From: Actinomycetes bacterium | GTDB lineage: Bacteria; Actinomycetota; Acidimicrobiia; Spongiisociales; UBA5794 | Direction: 5' to 3' | NCBI GenBank assembly: GCA_023336765.1 | Contig: JAMBLL010000276.1 | Span: 1 to 12,888 of the forward strand | Length of the DNA stretch: 12,888 nt | Shown: in pieces, positions 5,702-10,880 of the stretch | Layout: every line of letters begins with the position of its first letter | How positions within the stretch are numbered: the first letter of the stretch is position 1 | Notes under the pieces: model-generated | Seen by the model: the letters and a program-made list of their open reading frames with translations, nothing else | Databases searched by the model: none | What the model was told of the DNA's origin: nothing | Translations under genes and position numbers: made by a program

Positions 5702-8323
5702 ATGCCGAAACTTGCACTCCTCGACGGACACTCCCTCGCGTACCGGGCGTTCTACGCTCTCCCTCCTGACCTCGCCACGCCTTCTGGGCAGGTGACAAAC
5801 GCCGTATTCGGGTTTACCTCGATGCTCATCAAACTGCTTGACGAAGAGGCGCCCGACGCCATGGCCGTTGCATGGGACCGCAAAGAGCCGACCTTCCGAA
5901 AGGAGATGTACCCCGAGTACAAGGCGACCCGCACATCGGCACCCGACATTTTTCGCAGCCAGATCCCCCTCATCGAAGAGGTCCTCGACGCAATGGAGAT
6001 CCCACAGGTGTCTGTCGCAGGATTCGAGGCGGATGACATCATCGCGACACTTGCGAAACGGGGGAGAGGTCTTGGTTACGACGTTGTGGTTGTGACAGGA
6101 GACAGGGATGCCTTCCAATTGTCGGCCGACGACCTCACCATCCTGTACACCCTGAGGGGAATCAGCGACACAGTCCATGCCACACCGGATTGGCTCAAGA
6201 AGAAATACGACATCACCCCTGATCGCTATGTCGAATACGCAGCGTTGCGTGGCGACACGTCGGACAACCTTCCAGGTGTGCCTGGCGTGGGGGAGAAGAC
6301 CGCGGCGAAACTGATCAACGCGTACGACAGTCTTGAGGCGTTGTACGACGATCTTGAGTCTCAAACACCGAAACTGAGAGAGAACCTCGAGACCGCTCGT
6401 GATCAGGTGTTCCTCAACCGCACGATGATGACCATGCTCAACGATGTTGAGACCGGCGATATCGACCCGGACGCACTCGTGATCGAACCGTTCGACCGCG
6501 ACGCCGTCCGAACACTGTTCGATGAACTTGCGTTTGCGAGCCTGTGGAAGCGACTTGAGGACCTCGGCGGCGTTGGTGCATCCGAGAGCGATCAAATGGA
6601 TGTCGAAGTGATCACCGCAACGACAATCGACCGCGCAAGCGAGGCGTTCGCAGGGCCTTCGGTCGCCGTGGAGCCCGTGTGGGCAGGCGACGAGTTGACA
6701 GGCATCGTGTGCGCTGGCTCACCCGCGGTCTTCGTTCCGCTCGAGCTTGTATCCGATGTTCTCGAACGGGACAGCGACCCAGTTCACATCGTGGGCCACG
6801 GCACGAAGCCACTGCTTGTTGCACTCCTCGAGGCTGGCATAGAACCGCCAACGGTCGACTTCGACACCATGATCGCCGCTTACGTGATCAACCCCGCCCA
6901 GAGGGCACCCTCGCTTGAAGACCTTGCCTTCAAGGAACTGGGACTCGACGTTGCTGGCGAAACGGATGAAGCCGATGCAACACCCCAGGGCGCGTTCTCG
7001 TTCGCGGAGGTATCGGTCGACCTCGACGGTCCTGCACGGCGCGCTGTCGCCGTGGGGATGATGTCCGAGCCCCTCCACGAGCAGCTCGAGGCACGGGGAA
7101 GTGCAGACCTCTTCTCAGAGATCGAGGTGCCACTCATCGTGATCCTTGCAGACATGGAACACGCAGGAATCGGTCTGGACACCGCCTTTCTGAGCGAATT
7201 CCGCATTGACCTCAACGACCGCATCGCGGCTCTCGAGGTGGCGATCCATGAGCACGCGGGGAGGCAGTTCAACATCAACTCAACACTGCAGCTGCGCAGT
7301 GTGCTGTTCGACGAACTTGGTCTTCCAGTCAGCAAGAAGACTCCGAAGGGTGCCCCTTCAACTGACGCGTCTGTACTCGAGAAACTTGCAGACCAGCACG
7401 AGATCGTTGCGGATCTACTGAAGTTCAGGGAACTTGACAAGCTCCGATCGACGTACGTTGATTCATTGTTGAACCTCGTCGACGAAGATGGAAGGGTGCG
7501 CGGCCGTTTCAACCAGACGGGCGCCGCAACGGGTCGGCTATCCATGGAACGTCCGAACCTGCAGAACATCCCTGCACGCTCCGAGGAGGGAAGAGCGATT
7601 CGGCAGGCATTCATTGCCGAGCCAGGGAGCACATTCCTTGTCGCTGACTACTCCCAGATCGAACTGCGGATCCTTGCGCACTTGTCACTCGATGTTGGCC
7701 TCATAGACGCCTTCCTCAACGATGTCGATATCCACGCGGCCACGGCTGCCAGGGTGAACGATGTTCCCATCGAGGACGTGACGGACGCGATGCGTCGAAC
7801 GTCCAAGATGATCAACTTCGGGTTGCTCTATGGAATGGAGGCGTACGGACTCGCGCAACGGCTCGACATCTCGCGTGCACAAGCCCAGGGTCACATCGAC
7901 ACGTACTTCGAGCAGTTCCCAGAAGTACGCGCCTACATGAGTGGGATCGTCGACCAGGCACGAGACACCGGGTACACGACGACCATCGAGGGCCGACGTC
8001 GCTATCTACCGGAACTCAACTCGCCCCGCACACGTGATCGGCAGATGGGGGAGCGAATGGCACTCAACGCACCGATCCAGGGATCTGCTGCTGACATCAT
8101 CAAGAAGGCGATGATCAACCTTGATAGGGAACTCGACGCAGCGAACCTTTCTGCCCGCATGTTGCTCCAGATCCACGATGAACTCGTCCTCGAAGTTCCC
8201 GAAGATGAACTGGACGAGGTCCGTGACCTCACCGTTGCAACCATGCAGGGAGTGGCGAAACTTCACGTGCCCCTCAAGGTGTCGTACGGGATCGGCCACA
8301 CGCTCGCCACTGCTGGACACTGA
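5702..8323 (+). CDS. polA: DNA polymerase I, proofreading domain apparently inactive
   Basis: Family A polymerase of 873 residues with the usual three parts. The 5' nuclease (about 1-290) has LLDGHSLAYRAFYAL, the acidic GFEADDIIATL (108-117), VTGDRDAFQL (131-140) and GDTSDNLPGVPGVGEKTAAKLI with its helix-hairpin-helix. The 3'-5' exonuclease-like region (about 305-465) lacks most metal ligands: the site that is FDTETD in E. coli reads VAVEPV, and the YxxxD-type motif is missing, though D388 in FDTM remains. The polymerase domain has motif A ADYSQIELR (D649), motif B RRTSKMINFGLLYG (R698, K702, F706, Y710) and motif C QIHDELVLEV (D826, E827). It should fill gaps and remove RNA primers in replication and repair without proofreading, as in Taq polymerase. 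F706 is the residue type that disfavours dideoxynucleotides. It starts without a ribosome site. Confidence 0.98.
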   Translation: MPKLALLDGHSLAYRAFYALPPDLATPSGQVTNAVFGFTSMLIKLLDEEAPDAMAVAWDRKEPTFRKEMYPEYKATRTSAPDIFRSQIPLIEEVLDAMEIPQVSVAGFEADDIIATLAKRGRGLGYDVVVVTGDRDAFQLSADDLTILYTLRGISDTVHATPDWLKKKYDITPDRYVEYAALRGDTSDNLPGVPGVGEKTAAKLINAYDSLEALYDDLESQTPKLRENLETARDQVFLNRTMMTMLNDVETGDIDPDALVIEPFDRDAVRTLFDELAFASLWKRLEDLGGVGASESDQMDVEVITATTIDRASEAFAGPSVAVEPVWAGDELTGIVCAGSPAVFVPLELVSDVLERDSDPVHIVGHGTKPLLVALLEAGIEPPTVDFDTMIAAYVINPAQRAPSLEDLAFKELGLDVAGETDEADATPQGAFSFAEVSVDLDGPARRAVAVGMMSEPLHEQLEARGSADLFSEIEVPLIVILADMEHAGIGLDTAFLSEFRIDLNDRIAALEVAIHEHAGRQFNINSTLQLRSVLFDELGLPVSKKTPKGAPSTDASVLEKLADQHEIVADLLKFRELDKLRSTYVDSLLNLVDEDGRVRGRFNQTGAATGRLSMERPNLQNIPARSEEGRAIRQAFIAEPGSTFLVADYSQIELRILAHLSLDVGLIDAFLNDVDIHAATAARVNDVPIEDVTDAMRRTSKMINFGLLYGMEAYGLAQRLDISRAQAQGHIDTYFEQFPEVRAYMSGIVDQARDTGYTTTIEGRRRYLPELNSPRTRDRQMGERMALNAPIQGSAADIIKKAMINLDRELDAANLSARMLLQIHDELVLEVPEDELDEVRDLTVATMQGVAKLHVPLKVSYGIGHTLATAGH

Positions 8324-8328
8324 AAGCG

Positions 8329-8358
8329 TTGGCTATTGGCTGTTCCGCGCGATACCAT
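8329..8358 (+). promoter_or_regulatory. Putative rpsA promoter P1
   Basis: TTGGCT (8329-8334) and TACCAT (8353-8358) are separated by 18 bases and lie just after the polA stop. Start of transcription would be near 8365, giving a leader of about 64 bases that includes the ribosome site. TTGGCT is directly repeated at 8336-8341, but that copy is too close to the -10 to serve. Confidence 0.45.
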
Positions 8359-8380
8359 ACCCGCGCCTTGCGAGGAAGCG

Positions 8381-8409
8381 TTGACGCGCTCGAAGGCAGA
8401 AATTGTAAT
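8381..8409 (+). promoter_or_regulatory. Putative rpsA promoter P2
   Basis: TTGACG (8381-8386) and TGTAAT (8404-8409), with an ideal 17-base spacer, differ from the sigma-70 consensus at one position in each box. Transcription would begin near 8416, at the end of the AAGGAG motif, so this transcript would have a leader of only about 13 bases and lack a full ribosome site. Confidence 0.5.
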
Positions 8410-8410
8410 C

Positions 8411-8417
8411 AAGGAGA
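8411..8417 (+). promoter_or_regulatory. Ribosome binding site of rpsA, long spacing
   Basis: AAGGAGA is the only Shine-Dalgarno match before rpsA and fixes the ATG at 8429 as start. The gap from AAGGAG to ATG is 12 bases, longer than usual. It lies immediately downstream of the P2 -10 box. Confidence 0.6.
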
Positions 8418-8428
8418 CCAACCCTTAC

Positions 8429-10204
8429 ATGCCCACCGACAACGATCAGGCTCTCGCTGAAGCCAGCGAAGAGATAGCCGAGACCACCGCAGTTACCGAA
8501 CCTCCGACCGAGGAAGTTATAGAAGCAGTCGTAGAAGAGGTAGCGGAGACCGCTGCCGCCGAAGCTGCCGAGGTGGAAGAGACAGAGCCCGTAGCGACCG
8601 AAACGACCGAAGAAGTTGTCGTGGAGGAAGCTCCTGCAGCCCAAGCGGATGCCCCGGTGATTGAGGCGACCGAAGAAGTTGTCGTGGAGGAAGCTCCTGC
8701 AGCTGATGCGGATGCCCCGGTGATTGAGGCGACCGAAGAAGTTGTCGTGGAGGAACCTCCTGCAGCCCAAGCGGATGCCCCAGCGACTGAGGCGACCGAA
8801 GAAGTTGTCGTGGAGGAAGCTCCTGCAGCTGATGCGGACGCTCCAGCGACTGAAACCGTGGTCGAGGCCACCGAGGACTCTGAGGCAGTGACTGTCAAGC
8901 CAGCGCCACGGGGCGACCGGCCTGCGATCAGTGCACCCAAGTCCATCGGCGACGTGCCAGACGACATGACCGCTGAGGATTTCGCTGCTGCCGTCGAACA
9001 GACCGTCTTCGAGTTCAAGGAAGGCGACATCGTCGCTGGTGTTGTTGTCAGGATCGATCCCGACGAGGTGCTCGTCGACATCGGGTACAAGTCAGAGGGT
9101 GTGATACCCCCGCACGAGCTCTCCGTACGGAACAACTCGAACCCGCAGGATGTCGTGAAGGTTGGAGAAGAGATCGAAACGCTCGTCCTCCAAATGGAGG
9201 ACGACCAGGGCCGTCTCGTGCTCTCCAAGAAGCGCGCTCAGTACGAGCGAGCCTGGGGTCGTATCGAGCGGATCATGAACGAGGGTGGAACCGTTACCGG
9301 GTCCGTCATAGAAGTTGTCAAGGGTGGCCTCATCGTCGACATCGGCCTGCGGGGCTTCTTGCCTGCATCGCTCGTCGACCTACGCCGTGTCCGTGACCTC
9401 CAGCCGTTCGTCGGGGAACCGATCGAGGCGAAGGTCATCGAACTCGACCGCAATCGCAACAATGTCGTGCTATCACGCCGTGCGTACCTTGAAGAGGAGC
9501 AGGCAGAGCAGCGCCACGCGTTCCTCGCAGACCTCAAAGAGGGCGACGTCCGCACGGGTGTCGTTTCGAGCGTCGTCAACTTCGGTGCGTTCGTTGACCT
9601 TGGCGGTATGGACGGACTTGTCCACGTCTCCGAGCTGTCATGGCGCCATGTCAACCATCCTGGCGAGATCGTCACGGTTGGAGACCAGGTGAAGGTCAAG
9701 GTTCTCGAGGTCGATTACGGCCGCGAACGGATCTCGTTGTCTGTTCGCCAGACGGCTGAAGATCCCTGGGAGACATTCGCCCGGTCAACAGAGATCGGTG
9801 ACGTCACAGACGGCAAGGTCACCAAGACCGTGCCCTTCGGAGCGTTCGTATCCGTCGGCGAGGGCGTTGAGGGCCTCGTCCACGTGTCTGAGATCGCCAT
9901 GCATCACGTAGAAAGCCCAGAACTTGAGCTTTCGATCGGTCAAGAGGTCAAGGTGAAGGTCACTGAGGTCGACACCGAAAGGCGCAGGGTCAGCCTCTCC
10001 ATCAAGCAGGCCCTCCCCGACTGGGAAGAGCGCTCGACCTGGACCGAACGCGAGCCAAGTCGTGGCGGCGGTGGAGACCGTGCGCCGAGGCGTCGCGAAT
10101 TCCAGCGTGAGGACGAGACCCCTGATGAGCCGACGTTCTCTGCCGGTTCATCGCTCGAGGCGATCCTGCAGGAACTCAAGGAACGCGGCATCGGTCGCAA
10201 TTGA
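8429..10204 (+). CDS. rpsA: 30S ribosomal protein S1 with long acidic N-terminal extension
   Basis: A protein of 591 residues with four S1 RNA-binding domains at about 197-269, 285-352, 370-442 and 455-527, each with the OB-fold pattern (for example GYKSEGVIP, GLRGFLPASL, NFGAFVDLGGMDGLVHVSELS, PFGAFVSVGEGVEGLVHVSEI). It brings mRNA to the 30S subunit. Four domains match the actinobacterial form rather than the six of E. coli. The N-terminal 156 residues contain no Lys or Arg and about 49 Asp/Glu, and include four 21-residue repeats (58-141). As I recall, the M. tuberculosis protein is about 481 residues, so the excess lies mainly here. The C-terminal tail is Arg/Gly-rich (REPSRGGGGDRAPRRR), then a short helix. 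The ATG at 8429 is chosen for its ribosome site; a TTG at 8336 in frame has no support. It follows polA and precedes coaE, a conserved order. Confidence 0.97.
   Translation: MPTDNDQALAEASEEIAETTAVTEPPTEEVIEAVVEEVAETAAAEAAEVEETEPVATETTEEVVVEEAPAAQADAPVIEATEEVVVEEAPAADADAPVIEATEEVVVEEPPAAQADAPATEATEEVVVEEAPAADADAPATETVVEATEDSEAVTVKPAPRGDRPAISAPKSIGDVPDDMTAEDFAAAVEQTVFEFKEGDIVAGVVVRIDPDEVLVDIGYKSEGVIPPHELSVRNNSNPQDVVKVGEEIETLVLQMEDDQGRLVLSKKRAQYERAWGRIERIMNEGGTVTGSVIEVVKGGLIVDIGLRGFLPASLVDLRRVRDLQPFVGEPIEAKVIELDRNRNNVVLSRRAYLEEEQAEQRHAFLADLKEGDVRTGVVSSVVNFGAFVDLGGMDGLVHVSELSWRHVNHPGEIVTVGDQVKVKVLEVDYGRERISLSVRQTAEDPWETFARSTEIGDVTDGKVTKTVPFGAFVSVGEGVEGLVHVSEIAMHHVESPELELSIGQEVKVKVTEVDTERRRVSLSIKQALPDWEERSTWTEREPSRGGGGDRAPRRREFQREDETPDEPTFSAGSSLEAILQELKERGIGRN
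8600..8851 (+). repeat. Four tandem 63-bp repeats within rpsA
   Basis: Four in-frame copies of 63 bp lie at 8600-8662, 8663-8725, 8726-8788 and 8789-8851. Each encodes a 21-residue unit of the form EATEEVVVEEAPAA(Q/D)ADAP followed by VI or AT. Copies 1 and 3 have Gln at the variable position and copies 2 and 4 have Asp, whereas copies 1 and 2 end in VI and copies 3 and 4 end in AT. The DNA is nearly identical between copies, including silent positions, so the expansion is recent or is kept uniform by recombination. Confidence 0.95.
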
Positions 10205-10209
10205 TCCTG

Positions 10210-10241
10210 ACGCTGCCGGTCTGTGAACAGGCTGGCAGCGT
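10210..10241 (+). terminator. Strong hairpin after rpsA, probable terminator
   Basis: A 14-bp stem pairs ACGCTGCCGGTCTG (10210-10223) with CAGGCTGGCAGCGT (10228-10241) around a TGAA tetraloop; two pairs are G-U and the rest are Watson-Crick. It begins six bases after the rpsA stop. Only a weak TTT lies downstream (10248-10250), so it is of the type without a U-tract, common in high-GC bacteria. It may also protect the rpsA 3' end. Confidence 0.65.
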
Positions 10242-10268
10242 GAGCGGTTTCGTGTCACACGAGGCTTG

Positions 10269-10274
10269 TATCGT
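10269..10274 (+). promoter_or_regulatory. Putative -10 box (TATCGT) for a leaderless coaE transcript
   Basis: TATCGT fits TANNNT and ends six bases before the ATG at 10281. The nearby CGAGG touches the start codon too closely to be a ribosome site. With the hairpin upstream, coaE-uvrB probably form their own transcript. No clear -35 is seen. Confidence 0.45.
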
Positions 10275-10280
10275 CGAGGC

Positions 10281-10880
10281 ATGAGCACGATGTCTGACGC
10301 CATGGATCATCCCGTCATCCTTCTCGGAGGCGGAATCGGCGCGGGTAAGTCGCGTGTCGCTTCGGTGTTCGCAGAAAGAGGTTTCGAGGTGACCGAGGCC
10401 GACAAAGTGGGTCACGACGTCCTCAGGACGAACACCAACGCTGTTGCAGCCGTTGCCGACGCATGGCCCGAAACGGTGGATGATGGTGTTATCGACCGAG
10501 CAGCACTGGCGCGGATCGTCTTTTCTGATCCTGATGCGTTGGCAACACTCGAGGCGATCACGCATCCAGTGATCAGCCAGACGCTCCTGGAGCGAATCGA
10601 GACGTCTAGCGAACCAGTCCTCATCGAAGTGCCGCTGATGAAGGTTCTCGCACAGGGCCCGTATCTTCGGGTGGCCGTAGTTGCAGATGCACAGACTCGC
10701 GAAGATCGTGCCGTTGCGCGCGGATCGCAACGAGATGACGTGCGGAGACGGATGGGCCATCAACCCTCGGACGCAGAGTGGACCGCCTGGAGCGATCGTT
10801 CCATCGACAATTCTCAGGAGTGGGATCACACCGAGGTACGGGTGCATGCCCTGATCGACGAGGTCCTTGACAATGGCTGA
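10281..10880 (+). CDS. coaE: Dephospho-CoA kinase
   Basis: A P-loop kinase of 199 residues that phosphorylates the 3'-hydroxyl of dephospho-CoA, the last step of coenzyme A synthesis. It shows the P-loop GGGIGAGKS (16-24), the acidic EADKVGHDVL where the family has DAD and a histidine, the THPVI segment, EVPLM in the place of the common DIPLL, and the lid region RRRMGHQPS. I place the start at ATG 10281. In-frame ATGs at 10290 and 10302 and a TTG at 10266 are alternatives; 10281 is supported by a -10-like box with leaderless spacing. The enzyme lacks the C-terminal extra domain that, as I recall, is fused to the M. tuberculosis enzyme. It sits between rpsA and uvrB as in other actinobacteria, and the uvrB start overlaps its end. 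Confidence 0.93.
   Translation: MSTMSDAMDHPVILLGGGIGAGKSRVASVFAERGFEVTEADKVGHDVLRTNTNAVAAVADAWPETVDDGVIDRAALARIVFSDPDALATLEAITHPVISQTLLERIETSSEPVLIEVPLMKVLAQGPYLRVAVVADAQTREDRAVARGSQRDDVRRRMGHQPSDAEWTAWSDRSIDNSQEWDHTEVRVHALIDEVLDNG

Noticed and set aside
5450..6595. Long minus-strand open frame of 381 codons across the coiled-coil gene and polA
   Set aside because: It lies opposite two well-supported plus-strand genes. Its predicted protein shows no family motif, and long antisense frames are common in GC-rich coding DNA.
8336..8428. Upstream in-frame TTG start for rpsA at 8336
   Set aside because: It would run through both putative promoters and the AAGGAG site. The ATG at 8429 has the ribosome site.
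8333..8770. Minus-strand frame with a repeated His/Phe/Gly-rich pattern (FLHDNFFGRL units)
   Set aside because: The repeats only reflect the 63-bp direct repeats of rpsA read in another frame.
8600..8851. Tandem repeat considered as a CRISPR array
   Set aside because: The units are contiguous, in frame, 63 bp long and without unique spacers, so this is an internal coding repeat.
8966..8968. Internal ATG (codon 180) as the true rpsA start, giving a normal-sized S1
   Set aside because: No ribosome site or -10 box lies just upstream, and the frame upstream is maintained with a strong coding bias and clear repeats.
8446..9228. Minus-strand frame of 260 codons, rich in Ser, Ala and Thr, opposite the rpsA repeats
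   Set aside because: It is the mirror of the repetitive acidic coding tract. The low-complexity protein and absence of a ribosome site argue against a gene.
10266..10280. Upstream TTG start for coaE at 10266
   Set aside because: It adds five residues not expected in the family and overlaps the putative -10 box; ATG 10281 is better placed.
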